Source of the DNA: Betaproteobacteria bacterium
GTDB taxonomy: Bacteria > Pseudomonadota > Gammaproteobacteria > Burkholderiales > Rhodocyclaceae
Length of the DNA: 64,000 bases
NCBI GenBank assembly: GCA_016705475.1
Contig: JADIYD010000007.1
Span: forward strand, 184,991 to 248,990
Reading direction: 5' to 3'
Positions 7,762 through 17,056 of this stretch are shown piece after piece. The stretch's first letter is position 1, and every line of letters starts with the position of its first letter. The notes under the pieces were generated by a model that saw only the letters and a list, made by a program, of their open reading frames with translations, did not search any database and was not told the DNA's origin. The position numbers were made by a program, and so were the translations under genes.

Positions 7762-10700
7762 TGGTCGTGCGTCGTCGCCCGCAACGCGGTCACCGATTTA
7801 CCGAAAGCCCGGTGCTCCAGTTGGCCCTGCAGGGCTGGCGTTCGCGCACCGTTGGGCTATTGCTCATGGCGGCCTTTCTGGCGCTGGTGGCGCGTGGCTT
7901 CTACTTGCAGGTCATCAACAACGACTTCCTGCAGCAGAAGGGCGATTCGCGCTATCTGCGCGATATCGAAATTTCCGCTTCGCGCGGCAAGATCGTCGAC
8001 CGCAATGGCGACATGCTGGCCGTGTCGACGCCGATGAAGACTATCTGGGCCATTCCGGCTGATGCGCGGACGATGAGTGGCGAGCAGAAGCGCCAGCTGG
8101 CCGGTCTGCTCAGCATGAACGTGCGCGAGCTGGACGGCAAGATTGCCACTGAAAAAACTTTCGCCTTCGTCAAACGTCAGGTTTCACCGGAAACCGCTGA
8201 TCGTATCGGGGCCCAGAAATTTCCCGGCGTGCATCAGGAAAAAGAATATCGCCGCTTTTACCCGACCGGCGACATGACGGCGCACATCGTCGGCTTTACC
8301 GGCGTGGACGACAAGGGCCTGGAGGGCGTCGAGCTGGCCTTCCAGAACAGCCTGCTCGGCCGTCCGGGCAGCCGCACCGTGATCCGTGACCGGCGTGGCA
8401 ACATCGTCGAGGATGTCGGCGCGACCAAGCCGCCGCAGGATGGCAAGGACGTGCGCCTCGCGCTCGATTCGAAGATCCAGTATCTGGCCTACAGCCAGCT
8501 CAAGGAAGCGATCGAGAAGCATTCGGCCAAGGCCGGCGGCGCCGTGGTGATCGACGCACGCAATGGCGAAATTCTCGCCCTGGCCAATTGGCCTACCTAC
8601 AACCCGAATAATCGCGAGCGCCTGTCCGGCGCTCAGTTGCGCAATCGTGCGATCACCGATACCTACGAGCCGGGTTCGGTCATGAAGCCGTTTACAGCAG
8701 CGCTGGCGATTGAGCGCGGCAAGCTGCGCTTCGATACGGTGATCAATTGTGCGCCCGGCAAGATGACGATTGGCTCGGCGACCATTTCGGATGCCCACCC
8801 GCACGGCGCCCTGACTGTCGCACAGGTCATCCAGAAGTCGTCGAATGTCGGCACCGCGAAGATTGCGCTCGGCTTCTCGCCCAAGGAAATGTGGGAGCTG
8901 TTTGATAGCCTGGGTTTCGGCCAGGCGCCGAACCTCGGTTTTCCGGGTGAGGTGAATGGTCGCCTGCGGCCGTGGAAAAACTGGCGGCCGATCGAGCAGG
9001 CCACCATGTCCTATGGCCACGGCATCGCCGTCAGCCTGATCCAGATGGCGCGCGCCTACACCGTATTTGCCCGCGATGGGGAACTGGTGCCGCTGTCGCT
9101 GGTCAAGGTCGATGATGCGCAGCCGCACGGCGCCCGCATCTTCTCGTCGCAAACGACGCGCGAATTGCGCGCCATGCTCGAAATGGCCGCCGGGCCAGAT
9201 GGTACGGCGCCGAAAGCGCGCGTCGCCGGTTATCGCGTCGGCGGCAAGACCGGTACCGCCTACAAGATCGAAGGCGGCGTCTATGCCCGCAAATACATCG
9301 CTTCCTTCGTCGGCATCGCCCCGATCAGCGACCCGCGCCTGGTTGTGGCGGTGATGATCGACGAACCGACGGCTGGTGGCCATTACGGTGGCGATGTCGC
9401 CGGGCCGGTTTTCTCGGCCATCACGGGCGGCGCCCTGCGCACCCTCGGCGTTCCGCCGGATGCGCCGATTCAGGTTGCCGATGCCAGCGCTGGAAAGGCG
9501 AGCGCAGGGCCGCCAAGGGCGGCGCGCCGCGCGACCACGCCGCGCGAACTTCTCGACCAGCTCGAAGCCATGGGCGTTGTGCCAACCGGTGTGGCCGACG
9601 ACAGCCGTCAGGTGCTGCCGGGTGATCTGTTCCTGGCCTATCCGGGCGATCTGGCTGATGGCCGTCGCTACATCGCCGATGCGTTGGCGCGCGGTGCTGT
9701 CGCCGTGTTCTGGCAGCCCGGTGGCAATTTCGATTTTGGCCAAAATTTCCCGTTGACCGTGGGAATGTCGGTCGAAGCCCTGCGCCAGCTGGCCGGTCCG
9801 CTGGCGCACGCCGTTTATGGCCACCCCAGCGAAGGCCTGTCGCTGATCGCCATCACCGGCACCAATGGCAAGACGACGATCAGCCAGTGCCTGGCCAAAG
9901 CCTACGCCAAACCCTGCGCGATCATCGGTACGCTCGGCGCCGGATTTCCGGATGCGCAGACTGAAACCGGCTTCACGACGCCCGAGGCGACGACCCTCAT
10001 GCGCTATCTGGCGCAGTTCCGCGCCGCCGGTGCGGCAGCCTGTGCGCTGGAAGCCAGTTCCATTGGCATCGAGGAGGGCCGCATGAATGGCGCCCGCGTC
10101 GATGTCGCCGTATTCACCAACATCACGCGCGATCACCTCGACTACCACGGCACGATGGAGGCCTATGCCGAGGCCAAGAAAAAGCTCTTCCACTGGCCGC
10201 GCCTGCGCACGGCGGTGATCAATCTGGACGACGAGTTTGGCCGCCTGCTGTCACGCGAAACGACGGCGATGCGCATCCTCGGCTACGCCATTGGCGAACA
10301 GCGCCGCGACTACCCGGCCTTGGTGCGTGCCGAAAACCTGGTGGATACGCCGTTTGGCCAGCGTTTCAGCCTGGTTCTGCCGAATGGTCGGGCCACGGTC
10401 GATACCGGTCTGGTCGGTCGTTACAACATTTCCAACCTGCTCGCCATCGGCGCCGTGCTGCATGACGCGGGTATTCAGCCAACCGAGGTAGCGCGTCGCC
10501 TGTCCGAACTGACGCCACCGCCTGGCCGCATGGAACGCGTCGGCGGCAACGGCGAGCCGCTGGTCGTCGTCGATTACTCGCATACGCCGGATGCGCTTGA
10601 AAACGCCCTGATTGCGCTGCGCCCCGTGGCTGATTCGCGGGCCGGCAAGCTCTCCGTCGTTTTCGGTTGCGGTGGTGATCGCGATCCGGGCAAACGTCCG

Positions 10701-11015
10701 CTCATGGGCGAAGTCGCGGAGCGTCTGGCTGACCGTGCGCTGGTGACCAGCGACAACCCGCGCAGCGAACAAGCGCAGGCCATCATCGACGCCATCGTGG
10801 CCGGCATGACGAATCCCGAAATCGAAGCGGACCGCGCCGTCGCGATCGAACGCGCGATTCTTGAGGCCGGCTCGGCCGACGTGGTCCTGCTGGCCGGCAA
10901 GGGCCATGAAAACTATCAGGAAATTGCCGGCATTCGCCATCACTTCTCCGATATCGAGCAAGCCGGCGCCGCGCTGGCCTTGCGCCGACCCAACAACAAG
11001 GAGGTAGCGGCATGA
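7761..11015 (+). CDS. ftsI-murE: FtsI (PBP3) and MurE in one continuous reading frame
   Basis: The frame encodes 1084 residues. Residues 1-570 are FtsI: a membrane anchor at about 30-48, a PBP dimer domain, and a transpeptidase with SVMK (S306, K309), SSN (360-362) and KTGT (K496). A linker rich in Ala, Gly and Arg (about 570-593) leads to a MurE ligase with GTNGKTT (700-706) and DNPR (998-1001); DNPR is the signature for meso-diaminopimelate. No stop or obvious start lies between them; Met604 is too far into the ligase to be its natural start. One half is periplasmic and the other cytoplasmic, so a stable fusion is topologically odd: the single anchor would leave MurE outside. Cleavage, internal initiation or a sequence error are alternatives. 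Confidence 0.85.
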   Translation: MVVRRRPQRGHRFTESPVLQLALQGWRSRTVGLLLMAAFLALVARGFYLQVINNDFLQQKGDSRYLRDIEISASRGKIVDRNGDMLAVSTPMKTIWAIPADARTMSGEQKRQLAGLLSMNVRELDGKIATEKTFAFVKRQVSPETADRIGAQKFPGVHQEKEYRRFYPTGDMTAHIVGFTGVDDKGLEGVELAFQNSLLGRPGSRTVIRDRRGNIVEDVGATKPPQDGKDVRLALDSKIQYLAYSQLKEAIEKHSAKAGGAVVIDARNGEILALANWPTYNPNNRERLSGAQLRNRAITDTYEPGSVMKPFTAALAIERGKLRFDTVINCAPGKMTIGSATISDAHPHGALTVAQVIQKSSNVGTAKIALGFSPKEMWELFDSLGFGQAPNLGFPGEVNGRLRPWKNWRPIEQATMSYGHGIAVSLIQMARAYTVFARDGELVPLSLVKVDDAQPHGARIFSSQTTRELRAMLEMAAGPDGTAPKARVAGYRVGGKTGTAYKIEGGVYARKYIASFVGIAPISDPRLVVAVMIDEPTAGGHYGGDVAGPVFSAITGGALRTLGVPPDAPIQVADASAGKASAGPPRAARRATTPRELLDQLEAMGVVPTGVADDSRQVLPGDLFLAYPGDLADGRRYIADALARGAVAVFWQPGGNFDFGQNFPLTVGMSVEALRQLAGPLAHAVYGHPSEGLSLIAITGTNGKTTISQCLAKAYAKPCAIIGTLGAGFPDAQTETGFTTPEATTLMRYLAQFRAAGAAACALEASSIGIEEGRMNGARVDVAVFTNITRDHLDYHGTMEAYAEAKKKLFHWPRLRTAVINLDDEFGRLLSRETTAMRILGYAIGEQRRDYPALVRAENLVDTPFGQRFSLVLPNGRATVDTGLVGRYNISNLLAIGAVLHDAGIQPTEVARRLSELTPPPGRMERVGGNGEPLVVVDYSHTPDALENALIALRPVADSRAGKLSVVFGCGGDRDPGKRPLMGEVAERLADRALVTSDNPRSEQAQAIIDAIVAGMTNPEIEADRAVAIERAILEAGSADVVLLAGKGHENYQEIAGIRHHFSDIEQAGAALALRRPNNKEVAA

Positions 11016-12382
11016 AGTGGCTGCTTTCACAAGTCGCCCAGGCGACCCATGGCCGTCTGATTGGCGCCGATGTCGAGGTGACCGGTGTGTCGACGGACAC
11101 CCGTACGGTTACCGACGGCCAGCTCTTCATCGCCCTGAGCGGCGAGCGTTTCGACGCGCATGATTTTCTCGATCAGGCCGTGGCCGCTGGCGCCGCTGCC
11201 TTGCTCGTGTCGAATGAAAGCAAGGTGCCGGCTGGCGTCTCGGCCGTTGTCGTCGATGACACCCGCCTCGCCCTCGGCCGCTTTGCAGCCGCCTGGCGCG
11301 CCCAGTTCGATTTGCCGGTGATCGCAGTGACCGGCTCCAATGGCAAGACGACGACGAAGGAAATGATCGCCTCGATTCTGAAGGCAGCCTTCGGCGCCGC
11401 CGTGCTCTCCACTCGCGGCAACCTCAACAACGACATCGGCCTGCCGCTGACACTGCTTGGGCTGCGCGCCTCGCATCGCGCTGCCGTTATCGAGATGGGC
11501 ATGAATCGCCCGGGCGAAATCGCCTACCTGACGTCGCTGGGTGCTCCGACCGTGGCGATGGTCACCAACGCCCAGCGCGCCCACCTTGAAGGCATGGGCG
11601 ATCTGGACGAAGTGGCTCGCGAGAAGGGCAGCATTTTTGGCGGCCTGCAGCCGAATGGCGTCGCCGTCATCAACGCCGATGACAACTACGCCGAATTCTG
11701 GTGCGGCATGGCCGGGCAGCACACTGTGCGCACCTTTGGGATCGATCGTCCTGCCGATGTGCGCGGCGCTGTCCGCCAGCACGGTCTGGAAATCGCTATC
11801 GAACTGACCGCTGCCGAAGGTGAGGCAGCCATCACGCTGCACATCCCCGGTCGCCACAATGCGCGAAATGCCGTCGCTGCTGCCGCCGCCTGTCTCGCTG
11901 CCGGGGTGCCGATGGCAGCCGTGGCGGAGGGTCTGGAAGCTTTCTCCGGCGTCAAGGGGCGCTTGCAGCGCCGCGCCGGAAACAAGGGAGCCGAGATTCT
12001 CGACGACACCTACAACGCCAACCCTGATTCGGTTCGCGCCGGCATCGACGTGCTGGCCGCCACCATCGGCCGCAAGATTTTCGTGCTCGGCGACATGGGC
12101 GAAATCGGCGAAGCCAGCGGCCAGTACCACGACGAAATCGGCGGCTACGCCAAGAGCCAGGGCATCGACCGCCTGTTTGCGTTTGGCGACGCGGCGCAGC
12201 AGGCCGTCCGCAACTTCGGTGAGGGCGCCCGGCATTTCTGCAACATCGAAAAACTGGTTGCTGCGGTGGACAAGGAATTGGGGCCGGAAACCACTGTGCT
12301 GGTGAAGGGCTCCCGCTTTATGAAAATGGAACGCGTGGTCGATGCGCTCGCCGCGCCGGTCGCCGCCGAGGAGAAAAACTGA
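11012..12382 (+). CDS. murF: UDP-MurNAc-tripeptide--D-alanyl-D-alanine ligase MurF
   Basis: This 456-residue Mur ligase has the P-loop GSNGKTTTKE (G108-K112), the central domain around EMGMNRPGEI, and the C-terminal domain with DDTYNANPDS. It adds D-Ala-D-Ala to complete the cytoplasmic pentapeptide precursor. The start overlaps the murE stop (ATGA) and the stop overlaps the mraY start, fitting coupled translation. Confidence 0.96.
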   Translation: MKWLLSQVAQATHGRLIGADVEVTGVSTDTRTVTDGQLFIALSGERFDAHDFLDQAVAAGAAALLVSNESKVPAGVSAVVVDDTRLALGRFAAAWRAQFDLPVIAVTGSNGKTTTKEMIASILKAAFGAAVLSTRGNLNNDIGLPLTLLGLRASHRAAVIEMGMNRPGEIAYLTSLGAPTVAMVTNAQRAHLEGMGDLDEVAREKGSIFGGLQPNGVAVINADDNYAEFWCGMAGQHTVRTFGIDRPADVRGAVRQHGLEIAIELTAAEGEAAITLHIPGRHNARNAVAAAAACLAAGVPMAAVAEGLEAFSGVKGRLQRRAGNKGAEILDDTYNANPDSVRAGIDVLAATIGRKIFVLGDMGEIGEASGQYHDEIGGYAKSQGIDRLFAFGDAAQQAVRNFGEGARHFCNIEKLVAAVDKELGPETTVLVKGSRFMKMERVVDALAAPVAAEEKN

Positions 12383-13485
12383 TGCTGCTGGCTCTTGCCC
12401 AATGGCTCGCCCAGGACGTTCGCTTCTTCAACGTCTTCAACTACATCACGCTGCGTACCGTGCTGGCCGCGATGACCGCGCTGCTCATCTCGTTTGCTGC
12501 CGGCCCCGGCGTCATCCGCTGGCTGGCCGCCAAGAAGATCGGCCAGGCAGTGCGCAACGACGGGCCGCAGACCCATCTCGTGAAATCCGGTACGCCGACC
12601 ATGGGTGGCGTTCTGATCCTGATCTCGATCGGCATCACGACACTGTTGTGGGGCGACCTGAGCAACAAATACGTGTGGACCGTGCTGATCGTCACGCTGG
12701 GCTTCGGCATCGTTGGCTGGTACGACGACTGGAAGAAGGTCGTGTATCGCGATCCGAAAGGCCTGTCGGCTGGCTGGAAGTATCTCTGGCAATCCGTCCT
12801 TGGCCTCGGTGCGGCGCTGTTCCTGGCGTACTCGGCCAAGTCCGGTGCACAGACCGAACTGATCGTGCCCTTTTTCAAGAGCATCGCCTACCCGCTCGGC
12901 ATCATCGGCTTCATCACGCTGACCTACTTCGTCATCGTCGGCACCAGCAACGCGGTCAATCTGACTGACGGCCTCGACGGTCTGGCGATCATGCCGACCG
13001 TGATGATCGCTGGCGCCTTCGCGATTTTTGCCTACGTCACCGGCCATGCCGTGCTCGCCAAGTATCTGTTCATCCCCTACGTCCCGGGGGCGGGCGAGTT
13101 GTGCATCCTGCTCGGCGCCATTGCCGGGGCCGGGCTCGGCTTCCTGTGGTTCAACGCCTATCCGGCAGAAGTCTTCATGGGCGACGTTGGCGCACTGTCG
13201 CTCGGCGCCGCGCTCGGTACCGTGGCCGTCATCCTGCGTCAGGAAATCGTCCTGCTCATCATGGGCGGTGTCTTCGTCGTCGAAACCCTGTCGGTCATGC
13301 TGCAGGTCAGCTACTTCAAATACACCAAGAAAAAGTTCGGCGAGGGCCGCCGCATCCTGCGCATGGCGCCGCTGCATCACCACTTTGAACAATCCGGCTG
13401 GAAGGAGACGCAGGTCGTCGTCCGCTTCTGGATCATCACCATCATGCTCGTGCTGGTCGGGCTGTCTTCGTTGAAGCTGCGCTAA
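12382..13485 (+). CDS. mraY: Phospho-MurNAc-pentapeptide translocase MraY
   Basis: This 367-residue polytopic membrane enzyme has about ten helices and keeps the MraY signatures: KSGTPTMGG near the N-terminus, the NLTDGLDGLA loop, FMGDVGAL, and the APLHHHFE motif near the C-terminus. It transfers phospho-MurNAc-pentapeptide to undecaprenyl phosphate to make lipid I. It overlaps murF by one base and is followed by murD after three bases. Confidence 0.97.
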   Translation: MLLALAQWLAQDVRFFNVFNYITLRTVLAAMTALLISFAAGPGVIRWLAAKKIGQAVRNDGPQTHLVKSGTPTMGGVLILISIGITTLLWGDLSNKYVWTVLIVTLGFGIVGWYDDWKKVVYRDPKGLSAGWKYLWQSVLGLGAALFLAYSAKSGAQTELIVPFFKSIAYPLGIIGFITLTYFVIVGTSNAVNLTDGLDGLAIMPTVMIAGAFAIFAYVTGHAVLAKYLFIPYVPGAGELCILLGAIAGAGLGFLWFNAYPAEVFMGDVGALSLGAALGTVAVILRQEIVLLIMGGVFVVETLSVMLQVSYFKYTKKKFGEGRRILRMAPLHHHFEQSGWKETQVVVRFWIITIMLVLVGLSSLKLR

Positions 13486-13488
13486 ACC

Positions 13489-14841
13489 ATGGAACTCAAG
13501 GGCAAACGCGTTCTGGTTGTCGGGCTCGGCGAGTCCGGACTGGCGATGGCCAAATGGCTGCATCGCCAGGGCGCGTTGGTCCGCGTTGCCGATTCGCGCG
13601 ACACCCCACCGAACGTCGATGCCCTGCAGCGTGTTGCCCCGGGCGCCGAACTGATCGCTGGGCCGTTCGTTGAGGCCCCGTTTGCCAGCGCCGATCTCGT
13701 CGCGCTGTCGCCGGGCGTCGCCAAGGCCACACCGGTCATTGCTGCGGTCGACGGGAAAATTGTCTCGGAAATCGAATTGTTCGCCGCCGGCGTGCGCGAG
13801 CAGGTCCCGGGCTCGAAGATCATCGCCATCACCGGCAGCAACGGCAAGACCACGACCACGGCGCTGACCGCCCATCTGCTCAATGGCGCCGGCGTGCCGG
13901 CCACCGCCTGCGGCAACATCTCGCCGTCGGCCCTCGATGCGCTCATGGATGCGCAGGATGCCGGCGCTCTGCCGAAAGTCTGGGTCGTCGAACTGTCCAG
14001 CTTCCAGCTCGAAACGACGCACCATCTGAATGCAGCTGCCGCCACTGTTCTCAACGTCTCGGAAGATCACCTCGACCGTTACGACGGCAGCCTGGCCAAC
14101 TACGCCGCTGCCAAGTCGCGCGTCTTCCAGGGCAAGGGCGTCATGGTGCTCAACCGGGAGGACGACTGGTCGATGGCCAACGGTCGTTGTGGCCGCACGA
14201 TGGTCACCTTCGGCCTGAACGCCGCGCCGCGCGGTGCCGACTTCGGTTTTGCCAATGGCGCCATCTGCCGTGGCAAGGAAAAACTCGTTGCGCTGGCCGA
14301 CCTCAAGCTCTCCGGTTTGCACAACGCCGCCAATGCCATGGCCGCGCTGGCCCTGTGCGAAGCCATCGGGGTTGCGCCGGCCCGCCTGATCGAACCGCTC
14401 AAGTCCTTCGCCGGCTTGGCGCATCGCGTTGAAACCGTGGCTGAAATCGCTGGCGTGCTTTACGTCGATGACTCCAAGGGCACCAACGTCGGTGCCACGC
14501 TGGCAGCAATCCAAGGCATGGGTCGCAAGGTCGCCATCGTCCTCGGCGGCGACGGCAAGGGGCAGGACTTTTCGCCGCTCAAGCCGGCCCTCGAAAAGCA
14601 TGGCCGCGCCGTCGCCCTGATCGGCCGCGATGCCGCCGCCATTGGCATGGCTCTCGAAGGCAGCGGCGTACCGACCCGCATTCTCGGCGACATGGAGTCT
14701 GCCGTGCGCTGGCTGGCTGCTCAAGCCGAATCCGGCGACTGCGTCTTGCTATCGCCAGCTTGCGCCAGCCTCGACATGTTCAAGAATTACGCGCATCGCG
14801 CACAGGCCTTCATCGACGCGGTGAAGGGGTTGCCAGCATGA
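13489..14841 (+). CDS. murD: UDP-MurNAc-L-alanine--D-glutamate ligase MurD
   Basis: This 450-residue protein has an N-terminal Rossmann-like UDP-binding domain (VLVVGLGESGLAMAKWL), the ATP-binding GSNGKTTT (116-123), and the downstream NVSEDHLDRY and DDSKGTN motifs. It adds D-glutamate to UDP-MurNAc-L-Ala. It lies three bases after mraY and its stop overlaps the ftsW start. A long antisense frame across this gene is a GC-driven shadow. Confidence 0.97.
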   Translation: MELKGKRVLVVGLGESGLAMAKWLHRQGALVRVADSRDTPPNVDALQRVAPGAELIAGPFVEAPFASADLVALSPGVAKATPVIAAVDGKIVSEIELFAAGVREQVPGSKIIAITGSNGKTTTTALTAHLLNGAGVPATACGNISPSALDALMDAQDAGALPKVWVVELSSFQLETTHHLNAAAATVLNVSEDHLDRYDGSLANYAAAKSRVFQGKGVMVLNREDDWSMANGRCGRTMVTFGLNAAPRGADFGFANGAICRGKEKLVALADLKLSGLHNAANAMAALALCEAIGVAPARLIEPLKSFAGLAHRVETVAEIAGVLYVDDSKGTNVGATLAAIQGMGRKVAIVLGGDGKGQDFSPLKPALEKHGRAVALIGRDAAAIGMALEGSGVPTRILGDMESAVRWLAAQAESGDCVLLSPACASLDMFKNYAHRAQAFIDAVKGLPA

Positions 14842-16001
14842 TGATCGGCGCCCTCGATTCGCCGCGCCGGCAAGTAGCCGAGATCGACTACGCGCTGTTG
14901 TGGAGCGTGTTGATCCTGCTCTTCGCTGGTCTGGTCATGGTCTATTCGGCTTCGATCGCGATCGCCGAAGGCGGCCGCTTCACTGGCCATCAGCCGGCTT
15001 ACTACCTGGTTCGCCACGGCATCTTCCTGTGCATTGGCCTGGTTGCCGCCGCCGTTGCTTTCCAGGTGCCGCTGTCGCTCTGGCAGAAGAACGCGCCCTA
15101 CCTGTTCATGATCGGCGTCGCCCTGCTGGCGCTGGTGCTGATTCCCGGCATCGGACGCGACGTCAATGGCGCCCGCCGCTGGTTGTCGCTCGGCTTTGCC
15201 AACCTGCAGCCCTCCGAGCTCATGAAGATGTTCGCCGTGCTCTATGCCGCCGACTACACGGTGCGCAAGATCAACGTCATGCATGACCTCAAGCAAGCCT
15301 TCCTGCCGATGTTCGGCGCCATGGCCGTGGTCGGCATGCTGCTGCTCAAGGAGCCGGACTTCGGCGCCTTCGTCGTGATCATCTCGATTGCCATGGGCAT
15401 CCTCTTCCTCGGCGGCCTCAAGGCGCGCCTGTTTGCGCTGCTCATCGTCGGCCTGCTGATTGCCTTCGCGATCATGATCATCGTCTCGCCCTATCGGCGC
15501 GACCGGGTGTTCGGCTTCATGGACCCGTGGGCCGATGCCTACGGCCGGGGCTACCAGTTGTCGCATTCGCTGATCGCTTTCGGGCGCGGCGAACTGTTCG
15601 GCGTCGGCCTGGGCGCCAGCGTCGAAAAACTCTTCTATCTGCCCGAAGCCCATACCGACTTCCTGCTCGCCGTCATCGCCGAAGAGCTTGGTCTGGTCGG
15701 CGTGATCGCGATCATCGCCCTGTTCGCCCTGCTCGTGCAGCGCGCCTTTGCCATCGGCCGCCAGTGCGTTCAGCTCGACCGCCTCTACCCGGCGCTGGTC
15801 GCCATGGGCATGGGCATCTGGATCGGCGTCCAGTCCTTCATCAACATGGGCGTCAACATGGGCCTGCTGCCGACCAAAGGCCTGACCTTGCCGCTCATGA
15901 GCTTTGGTGGCTCCGGCATCCTGGCCAACTGCGTGGCTTTGGCGATTCTTCTTCGGGTCGACTGGGAGAATCGTCAGTTGATGCGGGGTGGCAAGCTATG
16001 A
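14838..16001 (+). CDS. ftsW: FtsW, septal peptidoglycan glycosyltransferase
   Basis: This 387-residue SEDS-family protein has about ten membrane helices and conserved motifs including NGARRWLSLG, KEPDFGAFVV, EAHTDFLLAVIAEELG and MSFGGSG near the end. It polymerises lipid II at the septum with FtsI. The frame is open further upstream, but the start is set by ATGATG overlapping the murD stop. It overlaps murG by four bases. Confidence 0.96.
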   Translation: MMIGALDSPRRQVAEIDYALLWSVLILLFAGLVMVYSASIAIAEGGRFTGHQPAYYLVRHGIFLCIGLVAAAVAFQVPLSLWQKNAPYLFMIGVALLALVLIPGIGRDVNGARRWLSLGFANLQPSELMKMFAVLYAADYTVRKINVMHDLKQAFLPMFGAMAVVGMLLLKEPDFGAFVVIISIAMGILFLGGLKARLFALLIVGLLIAFAIMIIVSPYRRDRVFGFMDPWADAYGRGYQLSHSLIAFGRGELFGVGLGASVEKLFYLPEAHTDFLLAVIAEELGLVGVIAIIALFALLVQRAFAIGRQCVQLDRLYPALVAMGMGIWIGVQSFINMGVNMGLLPTKGLTLPLMSFGGSGILANCVALAILLRVDWENRQLMRGGKL

Positions 16002-17056
16002 GCAGAACCATCATGATCATGGCTGGCGGCACAGGCGGCCACATTTTCCCGGCTCTGGCAGTCGCTCATTCGATGCGCGATGCTGGCTGGCGCGTGGTCT
16101 GGCTGGGCAATCCGGATGGTATGGAAGCCCGTCTGGTGCCGCAGCACGGCTTCGAAATGGTCAATCTGAAATTCGCCGCCCTGCGTGGCAAGGGCCTGCT
16201 GCGCAAGCTGCTGCTGCCAGTCAATCTGCTCAAGGGATTCTGGCAGGCGCAAAAGGCCATTCGCCAGGTGCAGCCCAATGTCGTGCTCGGCATGGGTGGC
16301 TACATCACTTTCCCGGGCGGCATGATGGCCTCGCTGCTCGGCAAGCCGCTGGTGGTGCATGAACAGAACTCGGTGGCCGGGCTGGCCAACCGCGTGCTGG
16401 CCGGCGTCGCCGACCGCATCGTGACCGGCTTTCCGGATGTGCTCAAGAAAGGCGTTTGGGCCGGTAATCCAGTGCGTCCGGAGATTGCGAAGATTGCCCC
16501 GCCGGCCGAACGATTTGCCGAACGCACCGGCGCTTTGCGTGTGTTGGTCATCGGCGGCAGCCTCGGCGCGCTGGCGCTCAACGAAATGGTGCCGAAGGGC
16601 ATGGCCATGCTGGGCGAATCCGAGCAGCCGCAGATCGTCCATCAGGCTGGCGAAAAGCATATCGAGGGGCTCAAGGCCAATTACGCTGCGGTCGGCGTTC
16701 AGGCCCATTGCGTTTCTTTCATCGAAGACATGGCCGGCGCCTACGAATGGGCCGATCTGGTCATCTGCCGTTCTGGCGCGCTGACTGTGGCCGAACTGGC
16801 GGCGGCCGGCGTGGCCAGCATCCTGGTGCCCTTCCCGCATGCGGTTGATGACCACCAGACCGGCAACGCCAAATTCCTGGTCAATGTCGGCGGCGCCTTC
16901 CTGCTGCCGCAAACCGAACTGACACCGGAGTCGATTGCCCTGATCCGCAACTATTCCCGCGGTCAACTGCTGGAAATGGCCGAAAAGGCCCGCAGTCTGG
17001 CCAAGCCCGATGCCACCGAAGAAGTGGCCAATATTTGTGCAGAGAGCGCGAAATGA
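15998..17056 (+). CDS. murG: MurG, lipid II synthase (GlcNAc transferase)
   Basis: This 352-residue GT28 enzyme starts with the glycine-rich loop MAGGTGGHIFPALAVA and has HEQNSVAGLANR and a C-terminal sugar-nucleotide domain (VIGGSLGA, then CRSGALTVAELAAAG). It adds GlcNAc to lipid I at the inner face of the membrane. The frame stays open for about 470 bases upstream inside ftsW; the ATG overlapping the ftsW stop is the right start because the glycine loop follows immediately. Confidence 0.97.
   Translation: MSRTIMIMAGGTGGHIFPALAVAHSMRDAGWRVVWLGNPDGMEARLVPQHGFEMVNLKFAALRGKGLLRKLLLPVNLLKGFWQAQKAIRQVQPNVVLGMGGYITFPGGMMASLLGKPLVVHEQNSVAGLANRVLAGVADRIVTGFPDVLKKGVWAGNPVRPEIAKIAPPAERFAERTGALRVLVIGGSLGALALNEMVPKGMAMLGESEQPQIVHQAGEKHIEGLKANYAAVGVQAHCVSFIEDMAGAYEWADLVICRSGALTVAELAAAGVASILVPFPHAVDDHQTGNAKFLVNVGGAFLLPQTELTPESIALIRNYSRGQLLEMAEKARSLAKPDATEEVANICAESAK

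Noticed and set aside
8184..10193. 669-residue minus-strand frame across ftsI-murE
   Set aside because: Composition-driven antisense frame; the sense frame carries all catalytic motifs.
12145..14724. 859-residue open frame on the minus strand across murF, mraY and murD
   Set aside because: It is antisense to three genes with clear motifs, has no domain signature and is His/Asp/Gly-rich as expected for the reverse frame of GC-rich genes.
15527..15997. Upstream extension of the murG frame inside ftsW
   Set aside because: MurG starts with its glycine loop right after the ATG at 15998; the extension is Arg/Pro-rich shadow of ftsW.
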